Part shown: positions 25,785 to 34,619 of the stretch, one piece after another
How the letters are laid out: the number at the start of each line of letters is the position of its first letter
Numbering within the stretch: position 1 is the stretch's first letter
Assembly: GCF_007570835.1 (NCBI RefSeq)
Contig: NZ_SUNC01000003.1
Span: 470,946-534,945, forward strand
Length of the DNA: 64,000 nucleotides
Origin: Croceicoccus sediminis
GTDB lineage: Bacteria; Pseudomonadota; Alphaproteobacteria; Sphingomonadales; Sphingomonadaceae
Direction: 5' to 3'
Translations under genes and position numbers: made by a program
Notes under the pieces: model-generated
The model's input: only the letters and a program-made list of their open reading frames with translations
The model's database searches: none
What the model was told of the DNA's origin: nothing

Positions 25785-28055
25785 TCAGCCGGCCACTTCG
25801 GCCGCCGCCAGCACGGCAAGCGTCAGGACGTCGGGCGCGATCGCGGTCATCGGGGCGATCTGGACCGGCTTTTCCATGCCGATCAGCATCGGGCCGATCG
25901 TCGTCGCCCCGGCCAGTTCGCGCAGCAGCTTTGCCGACAGGTTCGCCGACTGCAGGCCCGGCATGACCAGCACGTTGGCCGGCGCGGACAGGCGGCTGAA
26001 GGGATAAAGCTTCATCACCGTGGGGTTCAGCGCGGCATCGGGGGCCATTTCGCCTTCGTATTCGAAGTCCACGCCCTCGGCATCGAGGATGTGCACAGCC
26101 TCTCGGATGTTTTCCAGCCAGCGGCCCGGCGGGTTGCCGAAGGTCGAATAGGACAGGAACGCGACGCGCGGTTCGTGGCCCAGCCGCTGGGCGACCTTGG
26201 CGGTTTCCTTCGCGATGTGGGCCAGCATCTTGGAATCGGGCCGTTCGTTGATCGTCGTGTCGGCAAGGAACACGGTGTAGTTCTTGCCCACCATCAGGTG
26301 GATGCCGAAGGGCACTTCGTCCTTCTTCTGGTCGAGGACGAGGCCGACTTCCTTGATGGTCTGCGCGAACGGGCGCGTCAGGCCGGAAATCATCGCGTCA
26401 CCCTTGTCCAGCGCCAGCAGCAGCGAGGAAAAGACGTTGCGGTCCTGGTTGACCATGCGGCGCACGTCGCGTTCCGTCGCGCCGCGACGCTTCAGCCGCT
26501 CGTAGAGGTAATCGACCATCTCGGGGATGTATTCGCTCTGGGCCGAGTTCTGGATCTCGTAGCTTTCGATGTCCTCGACGCCGAGTTCCTTCAGCCGCTG
26601 CTTCACCTTCTCGGTGCGGCCGACAAGGATCGGCTCGCCATAGCCGAAGTCGCGGAACTGGATCGCCGCGCGCAGCACGACTTCCTCTTCCGCTTCGGCG
26701 AAGACGACCCGCTTCGGATTTGCCTTGGCGCGTTCGTAAACGCTGGTCAGGGCCGAAGTCGTGGGATTGAGGCGGGCCTTCAGCCGGTGGCGATATTCGT
26801 CGAAGTCCGCGATCGGGGCCTTGGCGACACCCGAATCCATCGCCGCCTTGGCAACGGCGGAGGACACGACTTCCATCAGGCGAGGATCGAAAGGCGCAGG
26901 GATGATGTAGTCGCGCCCGAACTGGTGGTTCACACCATAGGCAGCCGCCACTTCCTCGGGCACGCGTTCACGCGCCAGTTCGGCGATGGCGCGGGCGGCG
27001 GCGATCTTCATTTCCTCGTTGATAGCAGTGGCCTGGACGTCCAGCGCGCCGCGGAAGATGAAGGGGAAGCCCAGCACGTTGTTGACCTGGTTCGGATAGT
27101 CCGAACGCCCGGTCGCCACGATCGCGTCGGGCCTCACCGAATGGGCATCGTCGGGCGTGATTTCGGGCGTGGGATTGGCCATCGCGAAGATGATCGGGCT
27201 GTCGGCCATGTTGCGCACCCACTCGGGCTTGAGCGCACCGGCAGCCGAAAGGCCCAGGAACACGTCGGCGCCCTGCAACGCCTCTTCAAGGCTGCGCGCC
27301 TCGGTCGGGACGGCGTGCGCGCTCTTCCACTGGTCGACGTTTTCGCGTCCCGGATAGATCGGGCCGGAACGATCGCACACGATTACGTTGTCGTGGCGCA
27401 CACCCATCGCCTTGATGAGCGCGGTACACGCCAGCGCCGAGGCGCCCGCGCCGTTCACCACCATCTTGATCTCGTCCATCTTGCGGCCGGTCAGGTGGCA
27501 GGCATTGATGAGCCCGGCCGTAGCGATGATCGCGGTGCCGTGCTGGTCATCGTGCATCACCGGGATGTTCATCTTTTCGCGCAGGGCCTGCTCGATGATG
27601 AAGCATTCAGGTGCAGCGATATCTTCAAGGTTGATGCCGCCGAAAGTCGGCTCCATCAGCGCGACGGCATTGATGAAGGCTTCGGGATCCTCTGTGTCGA
27701 GCTCGATATCGATGGAATCGACGTCGGCGAACCGCTTGAACAGGACCGACTTGCCTTCCATCACCGGCTTCGACGCCAGCGCGCCGAGATTGCCGAGACC
27801 GAGGATCGCGGTGCCGTTGGAAATGACGGCGACAAGGTTGGAACGCGCGGTATAGCGGGCCGCGTCCGCGGGGTTCCTGGCGATTGCCTCGACCGGAGCG
27901 GCAACGCCGGGGGAATAGGCAAGCGACAGGTCGCGCTGCGTCGCCATGGGCTTCGACGCGACGATCTCGATCTTACCGGGGCGGATCGTCTCGTGGTAAA
28001 ACAGGGCCTCGCGCTCGGTAAAGCTGGCTCTCGTGTTGTTTTCCTCGTCCGACAC
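25785..28055 (-). CDS. maeB: NADP-dependent malic enzyme with C-terminal phosphotransacetylase-like domain
   Basis: 756 residues, normal for MaeB-type fusions. Residues 1 to about 430 form the malic enzyme (YSPGVAAPVEAIA, NGTAILGLGNLGALASKPVM, VMHDDQHGTAI, VNGAGASALACT); about 435-756 form a phosphotransacetylase-like domain (RVVFAEAEEEVVLRAA, VMPGLQSANLSAKLL) that is usually regulatory, responding to acetyl-CoA. It decarboxylates malate to pyruvate with NADPH formation. The GTG start at 28055 is supported by AAGGAGG at six-base spacing. It is divergent from mutS. Confidence 0.95.
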   Translation of the reverse strand: MSDEENNTRASFTEREALFYHETIRPGKIEIVASKPMATQRDLSLAYSPGVAAPVEAIARNPADAARYTARSNLVAVISNGTAILGLGNLGALASKPVMEGKSVLFKRFADVDSIDIELDTEDPEAFINAVALMEPTFGGINLEDIAAPECFIIEQALREKMNIPVMHDDQHGTAIIATAGLINACHLTGRKMDEIKMVVNGAGASALACTALIKAMGVRHDNVIVCDRSGPIYPGRENVDQWKSAHAVPTEARSLEEALQGADVFLGLSAAGALKPEWVRNMADSPIIFAMANPTPEITPDDAHSVRPDAIVATGRSDYPNQVNNVLGFPFIFRGALDVQATAINEEMKIAAARAIAELARERVPEEVAAAYGVNHQFGRDYIIPAPFDPRLMEVVSSAVAKAAMDSGVAKAPIADFDEYRHRLKARLNPTTSALTSVYERAKANPKRVVFAEAEEEVVLRAAIQFRDFGYGEPILVGRTEKVKQRLKELGVEDIESYEIQNSAQSEYIPEMVDYLYERLKRRGATERDVRRMVNQDRNVFSSLLLALDKGDAMISGLTRPFAQTIKEVGLVLDQKKDEVPFGIHLMVGKNYTVFLADTTINERPDSKMLAHIAKETAKVAQRLGHEPRVAFLSYSTFGNPPGRWLENIREAVHILDAEGVDFEYEGEMAPDAALNPTVMKLYPFSRLSAPANVLVMPGLQSANLSAKLLRELAGATTIGPMLIGMEKPVQIAPMTAIAPDVLTLAVLAAAEVAG

Positions 28056-28100
28056 CGCGTCCTCCTTGCCATCGCTGATATGGGTTCGCCTATAACGCCT

Positions 28101-28118
28101 CCTATCATAAGCGATAGG
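28101..28118. promoter_or_regulatory. Small palindrome in the maeB-mutS promoter gap
   Basis: CCTATC and GATAGG are separated by six bases, in the 148-base gap between divergent maeB and mutS. This symmetry could be an operator, but there is no other support. Confidence 0.3.
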
Positions 28119-28203
28119 GGCAAAGGCGCGGTTTTATGGATCGGGGACAATCGTTCGCACATGCTTTGCCGAATCGGCGGCCCATACGCTAACGCTCCCG
28201 CCC

Positions 28204-30822
28204 ATGGCCGGCGGCTCGACTCCCATGATGCAGCAATACTTCAGCCTGAAGGAACAGGCGGGGGACTGCCTGCTGTTCTATCGCATGGGCGACTTCTTCG
28301 AACTGTTCTTCGACGACGCGAAGCAGGCTGCCGGCGTGCTGGACATCGCGCTGACCACGCGGGGCGAGAACGCGGGCGAACCGGTGCCGATGTGCGGCGT
28401 GCCGGTTCACTCCGCCGACAATTACCTCGCCCGCCTGATCCGCGCCGGTTGCCGCGTCGCCATTGCAGAGCAGGTGGAGACCCCGGCAGAGGCGAAGGCC
28501 CGCAGCGGATCGAAGGCACTGGTCAAGCGCGATATCGTCCGCTTCGTCACCGCCGGTACGCTGACCGAAGACACCCTGCTCGAATCGCGCCGCGCCAACG
28601 TGCTGGCCGCGCTGGCCCCGCTGCGCGACGAAGTGGGCATTGCCGCGATCGACATTTCCACCGGCGAAATGGCGCTCGAACGCGTCGCGCCCGAAGGGGT
28701 AACCGCCGCCCTGTCACGGATCGGCCCTGCCGAAGTGATTGTGCCCGAAGGCTGGCCCGAAAACTACGGCGATGCCCCGACAGACGCGATAGAACGCCCG
28801 CGCAGCACATTTTCCAGCGACGATGGCGAAGCGCGGCTCAAGTCCCTGCACGGTGTAGCGACGCTCGATGCGTTCGGGGTTTTCGGCCGCGCGCACCTTG
28901 CCGCGGCGGGCGGGCTCGTCGCCTATCTCGAACATGTCGGGCGCGGGACGATGCCGCTGGTCCTGCCGCCGCGCCTTCGCGAAGCGCAGGGCCACCTCGC
29001 CATGGACGAGGCGACGCGCAGCAGCCTTGAGATCGTTCAGTCGTCGACCGGGATGCGCAAAGGCAGCCTGATCGACTGCATCGACCGCTGTTTGACCGGC
29101 GCGGGCGCGCGGCTCCTCGCCGAGGATCTGTCCGCACCGCTGGCCGATGCGGGCGCGATCCGCGAAAGGCTGGAGGCGGTCGAGTGGCTGTTCGAAGATG
29201 CCCTGCTGCGCGAAGATCTGCGCCGGGCCTTGCGCGCCCTGCCCGATATCGGCCGCGCGCTGGGCCGTGTCGTCGCCGGGCGCGGCAGCCCGCGTGACCT
29301 GGGCCAGCTGCGCGACGGTCTGGGCGAAGCGCGGACGCTGCACGACCTTCTGGGCCGGCATGACAGCCTGCCCGCGCTTTTCACGCGGCTTTTACCGCAC
29401 TTGTCCGGGCACGGCGCGCTTTGCGAACTTCTGACCCGCGCGCTCGTCGCCGCTCCGCCGACCGAGCGCGGCAATGGCGGTTTCATCGCCGAAGGGTACG
29501 ACGCCGCGCTGGACGAGCTTCGCATGATTTCGAAGAACGGGCGCCGCGCGATCGCCGCGCTGGAACAGAAGTACCGCGACGAAACCGGCATCGCGACGCT
29601 GAAGATCAAGCATAACGGCGTGCTGGGCTATTTCATCGAAGTGCCCGCGCGCCACGCGGACAAGCTGATGGAGGCCGAAAGCGGCTTTACCCATCGCCAG
29701 ACGATGAAGGACGCGGTGCGTTTCAACGCGCTGGCCCTGCATGAAGAGGCAAGCCGCATTGCCGAGGCAGGCGGACGTTCGCTGGCCGCCGAGGAATCGC
29801 ACTTCGAGGAACTCGTCGCCCGCACGGTAGAGGCGAAGGAAGCGATCGCCGCCACCGCGCAGGCGCTGGCCCGCATCGACGTATCCGCAGGGCAAGCAGA
29901 GCGCGCGGCAGAGGGCGGCTGGGTCCTGCCCGAAATCCGCGATGACAACGCTCTTGTCGTCACCGGCGGCAGGCACCCAGTGGTCGAGGCGGCGCTGGCA
30001 GCGGGCGGCGAACGTTTCGTCGCGAACGATTGCGCCTTGTCGAACAGCGACCGGCTCTGGCTGATCGGCGGCCCGAACATGGGCGGCAAATCCACGTTCC
30101 TGCGCCAGAACGCGCTGATCGTGCTGCTGGCGCAGGCGGGCGGTTTCGTCCCGGCAGAGGCGGCCAGCATCGGCATCGTCGACCGGTTGTTCAGCCGCGT
30201 CGGCGCGTCGGACAACCTTGCGCGCGGACGTTCGACCTTCATGGTGGAGATGGTGGAAACCGCCGCCATCCTGAGCCAGGCGACCGACCGCAGCTTTGTC
30301 ATCCTGGACGAAGTGGGACGCGGGACCAGTACCTACGACGGGCTGGCGCTGGCCTGGGCCGTGGCGGAATCGGTGCACGAAACCGTGCGCTGCCGCTGTC
30401 TGTTCGCGACGCATTACCATGAACTTTCGCGCCTTGCCGAAACCTGCGATGCGCTGTCGCTGCACCATGCCCGTGCGCGCGAATGGAAGGGCGATCTGGT
30501 CCTGCTGCACGAACTGGCCGAAGGGCCTGCCGATCGCAGCTATGGCCTTGCCGTCGCGCGGCTGGCGGGCCTGCCGAAACCGGTGATCGCGCGGGCGAAG
30601 ACGATCCTCGACAAGCTGGAAAAGGGCCGCGCCGAAACCGGCGGGCTGGGCGCGGGACTGGGCGACCTGCCGCTGTTCGCCGCTGCGGCCGAGGCACAAG
30701 AGGAACAGTGCGACACTTTGCGCGAAACGCTGCGCGGGATCGACGTCGATGCCCTTTCCCCGCGAGAGGCGCTGGACATGCTCTATTCGCTGAAGCGCGA
30801 GGCGGGCGAGGACGCGGCTTAA
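28204..30822 (+). CDS. mutS: DNA mismatch repair protein MutS
   Basis: 872 residues. The mismatch-binding N-terminus starts at [29 protein letters not shown], containing the Phe-x-Glu of MutS (FFEL). The clamp and lever domains follow, then the ATPase: Walker [12 protein letters not shown] at about 622, FMVEMVETA, Walker [14 protein letters not shown], and the switch region FATHYHELS. It recognises base mismatches and recruits MutL. The start is ATG 28204 with a weak ribosome-binding site; in-frame ATGs at codons 8 and 9 are alternatives. The DUF202 gene follows after 56 bases. Confidence 0.96.
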   Translation: MAGGSTPMMQQYFSLKEQAGDCLLFYRMGDFFELFFDDAKQAAGVLDIALTTRGENAGEPVPMCGVPVHSADNYLARLIRAGCRVAIAEQVETPAEAKARSGSKALVKRDIVRFVTAGTLTEDTLLESRRANVLAALAPLRDEVGIAAIDISTGEMALERVAPEGVTAALSRIGPAEVIVPEGWPENYGDAPTDAIERPRSTFSSDDGEARLKSLHGVATLDAFGVFGRAHLAAAGGLVAYLEHVGRGTMPLVLPPRLREAQGHLAMDEATRSSLEIVQSSTGMRKGSLIDCIDRCLTGAGARLLAEDLSAPLADAGAIRERLEAVEWLFEDALLREDLRRALRALPDIGRALGRVVAGRGSPRDLGQLRDGLGEARTLHDLLGRHDSLPALFTRLLPHLSGHGALCELLTRALVAAPPTERGNGGFIAEGYDAALDELRMISKNGRRAIAALEQKYRDETGIATLKIKHNGVLGYFIEVPARHADKLMEAESGFTHRQTMKDAVRFNALALHEEASRIAEAGGRSLAAEESHFEELVARTVEAKEAIAATAQALARIDVSAGQAERAAEGGWVLPEIRDDNALVVTGGRHPVVEAALAAGGERFVANDCALSNSDRLWLIGGPNMGGKSTFLRQNALIVLLAQAGGFVPAEAASIGIVDRLFSRVGASDNLARGRSTFMVEMVETAAILSQATDRSFVILDEVGRGTSTYDGLALAWAVAESVHETVRCRCLFATHYHELSRLAETCDALSLHHARAREWKGDLVLLHELAEGPADRSYGLAVARLAGLPKPVIARAKTILDKLEKGRAETGGLGAGLGDLPLFAAAAEAQEEQCDTLRETLRGIDVDALSPREALDMLYSLKREAGEDAA

Positions 30823-30878
30823 GGCGCTGTGCGGCTTTTCGGAACCCTTGACCGTTCTGGCCGGTTAGTTTCCTTGAG

Positions 30879-31262
30879 ATGAGCGAACAGCAAAAATTCG
30901 ACCGCAACGAATTGGCGGAAGACCGCACGATCATGGCGGTCGAGCGTACTTTTGCAGGCTGGATCCGCACTGCCTTTGCCGCAATCGGTATCGGACTGGC
31001 CTTCAAGGCGCTTTTCGGCGAGCTGGACCCGCCCTGGCTAGCCCGTGTGATCGCCACGATCTTCATCCTGCTTGCCGCGTTTCTTGCGGTTACCGCGGAA
31101 CGGCGCGCCTGCCGCGCCGTCAGCCGGATGAAGGCCCATTCGGTCGATGCGCCCGATGCGCCGCACTTGCGCTATGTCGCCTGGGCCGTCGCCGCCGGGT
31201 CGATGATCCTCGCCGTCGCGATCTGGCTGATGCGCGATGCCGCTGTTCCCCTGATCGGCTGA
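30879..31262 (+). CDS. DUF202 (YidH-type) membrane protein
   Basis: 127 residues. The conserved opening LAEDRTIMAVERTFAGWIRTAFAAIGIGLAF is the DUF202 signature; three transmembrane segments lie at about 33-48, 54-72 and 100-118. E. coli YidH/YidG belong to this family and the domain also occurs in fungal VTC polyphosphate-polymerase subunits. Bacterial function is unknown. It sits between mutS and a small soluble protein on the same strand. Confidence 0.85.
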   Translation: MSEQQKFDRNELAEDRTIMAVERTFAGWIRTAFAAIGIGLAFKALFGELDPPWLARVIATIFILLAAFLAVTAERRACRAVSRMKAHSVDAPDAPHLRYVAWAVAAGSMILAVAIWLMRDAAVPLIG

Positions 31263-31280
31263 ACGAGATAAGGGCCCGTC

Positions 31281-31541
31281 ATGCAGTTTGACGACCTCCT
31301 CCTCCGGTATTTCGGCACGACCGACATGACCGCCATCACGCCCCCCGCCCGCGAGGCCGGGGTGGAGAGGATGCGCGTCGATTTCGGGCTGGAGCGTGAT
31401 CCGGCAAAGCGGTTCGTGATCTGGGTGCTGCTGGCCATGAACGGAGCGGAACCCGATCTGGACAAGGCATTCGAAAACGAGGCCGAACGGGAAGCTGCGC
31501 GCAACCTGCTCGACCTCGTGATATCCGCCCGCGATCAATAG
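31281..31541 (+). CDS. Small soluble protein of unknown function
   Basis: 86 residues, acidic, with predicted helices and no signal peptide or membrane segment: MQFDDLLLRYFGTTD at the start, then RDPAKRFVIWVLLAMNGAEPDLDKAF. The start follows the DUF202 stop by 18 bases on the same strand, and codon use matches the neighbours, so it is likely a real gene. I do not recognise a family. Confidence 0.7.
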   Translation: MQFDDLLLRYFGTTDMTAITPPAREAGVERMRVDFGLERDPAKRFVIWVLLAMNGAEPDLDKAFENEAEREAARNLLDLVISARDQ

Positions 31542-31564
31542 CGGGGGTCAGTGGCTGTTCCGGC

Positions 31565-31879
31565 TCAGCTGTCGGAGTTGCCGGGCTCGTCCTTCATGAC
31601 GTTCGACTTGCCGTACTTCGACGTATTGTCGTCCATGTTCGGCTCACCGCGATAGGCGCTCATGTCGATGCCGCCCTTCGTCATCTGCTTCATGTGATCG
31701 ACGAGGTCTTCGGTATCGTCGTCCGAAGTGATCGAACCTTCGGGCTTTTCGCCGTCCTCGGTGCCAAAGCTGCTGACCGCGCGGCCGATCGCCTGATTGG
31801 CGAAAGTCTGGGCCTGCGCATCTTCGTCATGCTGCTCGTCGTTGAAGTTTTCTGGGGCGAGTTCACTGTTCTTCGCCAT
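31565..31879 (-). CDS. Small acidic, probably disordered protein of unknown function
   Basis: 104 residues rich in Asp, Glu, Asn, Ser and Gly with almost no hydrophobic core. A central segment, DDDTEDLVDHMKQMTKGGIDMSAYRGE, is the most structured-looking part. AAAGGAAA lies at good spacing before the ATG. An almost perfect palindrome lies 58-73 bases upstream. Proteins like this are often stress-related in sphingomonads, but I do not recognise a family and no function is claimed. Confidence 0.7.
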   Translation of the reverse strand: MAKNSELAPENFNDEQHDEDAQAQTFANQAIGRAVSSFGTEDGEKPEGSITSDDDTEDLVDHMKQMTKGGIDMSAYRGEPNMDDNTSKYGKSNVMKDEPGNSDS

Positions 31880-31936
31880 CGGTATTTCCTTTCGTTCGGT
31901 CTTGCCTGACCTACGGATGCAAGCCGCTCTGGTTCC

Positions 31937-31952
31937 CTGACACGTGTGTCAG
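31937..31952. promoter_or_regulatory. Candidate operator palindrome upstream of the acidic protein gene
   Basis: CTGACAC-GT-GTGTCAG is a 7-bp perfect inverted repeat with a 2-base centre, in the 129-base gap between the adenosyltransferase stop and the acidic-protein start. Compact symmetry of this type suits a dimeric regulator. It lacks a T-run, so it is not a terminator. Confidence 0.4.
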
Positions 31953-32008
31953 CGATGCGATTGCGACCCGGCTTCGCAGCCTTGAAAGGATGTACTGGCG
32001 GGCCGGTC

Positions 32009-32581
32009 CTACCCGCGCGAGGCGCCCGGCACCCACAAGATGTCGCGCTTCCCGCCCTCGTTCGCCCCGCGGGCCAGTACGAACAGCAGGTCCGACAGGC
32101 GATTGACGTATGTCAGCGCGGCCGGATTGACCGGCTCTGCCGCGCCCAGTGCGGCGACCGCGCGTTCGGCCCGGCGGACCGTGGCGCGCGCGACGTGAAG
32201 CCGGGCCGAAGCCTCGCTCCCGCCCGGAAGGACGAAGCTGGTCAGCGGCTCTATAGTCTCGTTCGCCGCGTCGATACGGCTTTCGATCCAGTCGGCCTGA
32301 TCGGGCACAACGCGCAGGGTCATTTCGCCGGGCGTGAAGTCTTCGCCGGGTGTCGCCAGATCGGCGCCCAGGTCGAACAGGTCGTTCTGAACGCGGGTCA
32401 GCACGTCATGCACTTCGCCCGCGTCCAGCGCGGCGATGGCAAGGCCGATGGCGGAATTCGCCTCGTCAACCGCGCCGATCGCGTCCATGCGCGCGGCGTG
32501 TTTGGGAAGGCGCGACCCATCGACGAGCCCCGTCGTCCCGTCATCGCCCGTGCGGGTGTAGATCTTGTTGAGCTTTACCAC
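32009..32581 (-). CDS. Cob(I)alamin adenosyltransferase, PduO type
   Basis: 190 residues with a GTG start at 32581 (VVKLNKIYTRTGDDG); the in-frame extension before it overlaps the HIG1-like gene and is rejected. TRTGDDGTTGLVDG is the N-terminal ATP-binding motif; RATVRRAERAV and YVNRLSDLLFVLAR are the C-terminal signatures. It adenosylates corrinoid to make coenzyme B12. No other cobalamin gene is in the window; a likely use is methylmalonyl-CoA mutase downstream of valine and propionyl-CoA degradation. It is the third gene of gluQ - HIG1-like - PduO, with gaps of 10 bases each. Confidence 0.93.
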   Translation of the reverse strand: MVKLNKIYTRTGDDGTTGLVDGSRLPKHAARMDAIGAVDEANSAIGLAIAALDAGEVHDVLTRVQNDLFDLGADLATPGEDFTPGEMTLRVVPDQADWIESRIDAANETIEPLTSFVLPGGSEASARLHVARATVRRAERAVAALGAAEPVNPAALTYVNRLSDLLFVLARGANEGGKRDILWVPGASRG

Positions 32582-32591
32582 GGAGTGGAAA

Positions 32592-32819
32592 TCAGGACGC
32601 GATTGCAAGCAGGACCATCGCGACAACGATCGCCGCGGCCTGGTACTTGATGCGCGAAATCATCGCCCGGTTCTGGCGAAGCTGCATTTCCTGAACGCGT
32701 TCGTCACCGCCCTCGAGATCCATTTTCGTGCTTTGCAGGAATGCGACGATGCCGCGAACCAAAGAGACGACAACCATGGCGACAAGGGCCACGAGCACGA
32801 TGATGAGGATGTACTTCAT
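32592..32819 (-). CDS. HIG1-like twin-transmembrane protein
   Basis: 75 residues with helices at about 3-26 (YILIIVLVALVAMVVVSLVR) and 57-73 (YQAAAIVVAMVLLA). The loop ends in LRQNRAMISRIKYQA, which fits the HIG1 motif of small respiratory-chain-associated proteins (cytochrome oxidase assembly factors in mitochondria). The ATG at 32819 is 10 bases after the gluQ stop. Confident of a small membrane protein; the HIG1 assignment is moderate. Confidence 0.75.
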   Translation of the reverse strand: MKYILIIVLVALVAMVVVSLVRGIVAFLQSTKMDLEGGDERVQEMQLRQNRAMISRIKYQAAAIVVAMVLLAIAS

Positions 32820-32829
32820 GTCTACCCAG

Positions 32830-33687
32830 TTAGGGGTTTTTCGTGGAGATTTCGAGTCCCGAAAGTGACAGGTCTTCGGGGAAACGCCCCGCCCTGATGT
32901 CCGCGGCCAGTGCCAGTCCGTCCTGCCCCGCCGCGCGGCGGTCCGAAAGCGCGGGCGAGCCGCGCCGCTTGGCCAGTTTCTCGCCGTCCGCCTCGACCAG
33001 AAGCGCATGGTGGTGCCAGCGCGGCACCGGCAGGCCCAGCAGCGCCTGAAGCAGGCGGTGCACGTGCGTGGAGGCGAACAGGTCCGCCCCACGCGTGACC
33101 AGCGTGATCCCGTCGCGCGCATCGTCGACGGTCACGGCGAGGTGATAGCTGCCCGGCGCATCCTTTCGCGCCAGCACGACATCACCGAACAGGTCGGGCC
33201 GCGCCTGCTGTTCACCCGCCAGTTCGTCGGTCCACGTCAGCGGACCGGTGCGCGCCATCGCCTGCGCCATGTCGAGCCGCCACGCGGCGGGCACAGCGGG
33301 ATCGATAGCGGCATGACGGCAGGTGCCGGGATAGACCGGCCCGTCGGGTCCGGTCGCGACCGCGGCCGCCGCGATCTGGGCGCGGGTGCAAGTGCAGGGA
33401 TAGACCAGCCCCATCCCCTTCAACCGGTCCAGCGCCTCGGCATGGCTGGCAATGCGGTCCGACTGGCGAATCGCTTCGCCGTCCCAGTCGAGGCCGAGCC
33501 ACGCAAGGTCGGCCAGCGCACCCTCGGCAAATTCGGCCCGGCTGCGCGCCCCGTCGATATCCTCGATCCTGACGAGAAACCGCCCGCCCCTAGCCCGCGC
33601 GATGTCATGCGCGACGATCGCGGAAAACGCATGGCCAAGGTGCAGCGGTCCGTTCGGGCTCGGCGCAAAGCGGGTGACGGTCTCCAT
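32830..33687 (-). CDS. gluQ: Glutamyl-Q tRNA(Asp) synthetase
   Basis: 285 residues, about 200 shorter than GltX because the anticodon-binding domain is missing, which defines GluQRS. It attaches glutamate to queuosine in tRNA-Asp. The class I HIGH-type site is APSPNGPLHLGHAFSA near residue 8, LVRIEDIDGARSR follows, the zinc-site cysteines are in YPCTCTRAQI and PGTCRH, and KLAKR replaces KMSKS. ATG 33687 gives the expected N-terminus. It heads a three-gene run. The 271-base gap upstream to the HNH gene (33688-33958) holds only promoters and nothing I can name. Confidence 0.92.
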   Translation of the reverse strand: METVTRFAPSPNGPLHLGHAFSAIVAHDIARARGGRFLVRIEDIDGARSRAEFAEGALADLAWLGLDWDGEAIRQSDRIASHAEALDRLKGMGLVYPCTCTRAQIAAAAVATGPDGPVYPGTCRHAAIDPAVPAAWRLDMAQAMARTGPLTWTDELAGEQQARPDLFGDVVLARKDAPGSYHLAVTVDDARDGITLVTRGADLFASTHVHRLLQALLGLPVPRWHHHALLVEADGEKLAKRRGSPALSDRRAAGQDGLALAADIRAGRFPEDLSLSGLEISTKNP

Positions 33688-33958
33688 GCCCCGTGATCTA
33701 GCGCCCATGGCCGCTGTGGAACAGCCTGTGGGCAATCTGCGGACAAGCCTGTGAACAGGACTGTGGATAGCCTGTGCGCGACCCTCTTGCCCAAATCGTC
33801 CCTTCATGCTGATTTCCTGATGCGATGCGTCATCAACCGGTCATGCTCGCCTGCGAAAGCGCGAACCGAAACGGCGGTGCCCCTGCCGACCCCATTGGGG
33901 TTTGCAGTATCCCTGGCCCTGCCGGCATGACGCGGCTGACAGGGGGGCGAATACGGCG

Positions 33959-34567
33959 ATGTTCCAGTCCGGTCTGATAGAATCCAGGGCAAGGTTGTCG
34001 AGTGCGGACGGCGATCCGACACGCAAGCTCAACAATTGCCCGGCTCTGGTTCTGAATGCCGACTACACGCCGCTGTCCTATTACCCTCTAAGCCTCTGGC
34101 CATGGCAGACCGCGATCAAGGCGATCTTCCTCGACCGGGTCGATGTCGTCGCCAGCTACGATCGGCAGGTCCACTCGCCCTCGCTCGACATGCAGATCCC
34201 GTCGGTGATCGCATTGAAGCAATATGTGAAGCCGTCGGAATTTCCCGCCTTCACGCGCTTCAACCTGTTCCTGCGCGACCGGTTTTCCTGCCAGTACTGC
34301 GGCAGCCAGCATCACCTAACCTTCGATCACGTCATCCCGCGCCGTCTAGGCGGGGTCACCAGCTGGGAAAACATCGTCACCGCCTGCGCGCCGTGCAACA
34401 TGAAGAAGGGCGGGCGCACACCGAAACAGGCGCACATGGCCCTGCAGGTTCCGCCGATCAGGCCGACCAGCTGGCAACTGCAGGAACGCGGCAAGGGATT
34501 CCCGCCCAACTACCTGCACGAAACGTGGCGGGACTGGCTCTACTGGGACATCGAACTGGAAGAGTAA
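33959..34567 (+). CDS. HNH endonuclease-domain protein
   Basis: 202 residues from ATG 33959 (MFQSGLIESRARLS). The N-terminal half includes LNNCPALVLNADYTPLSYYPLSLWPWQTAIKAIFLDRV; the C-terminal half is a zinc-bound HNH module: FSCQYCGSQHHLTFDHVIPRRLGG with a second pair in VTACAPCNMKKGG. This architecture is widespread in alphaproteobacterial chromosomes and is not tied to a phage or restriction system here: no methylase, intron or mobile gene is nearby. A role in DNA repair or processing is plausible; none is established that I know of. Confidence 0.85.
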   Translation: MFQSGLIESRARLSSADGDPTRKLNNCPALVLNADYTPLSYYPLSLWPWQTAIKAIFLDRVDVVASYDRQVHSPSLDMQIPSVIALKQYVKPSEFPAFTRFNLFLRDRFSCQYCGSQHHLTFDHVIPRRLGGVTSWENIVTACAPCNMKKGGRTPKQAHMALQVPPIRPTSWQLQERGKGFPPNYLHETWRDWLYWDIELEE

Positions 34568-34619
34568 GAGGGGATTTCCCCTCGGGCGGCCTCTCAGCGA
34601 AAATCGTCCCTTGTCGCGT

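Noticed and set aside
26091..29030. 979-codon open frame on the plus strand
   Set aside because: It is antisense to malic enzyme and then out of frame with mutS; composition and lack of motifs mark it as a shadow.
33959..34567. HNH protein as a homing or restriction endonuclease
   Set aside because: No intron, intein or methyltransferase is nearby and the architecture is a common chromosomal one.
34568..34583. GAGGGG-ATTT-CCCCTC hairpin after the HNH gene as a terminator
   Set aside because: The stem is short and no T-run follows, so I did not list it as a feature.
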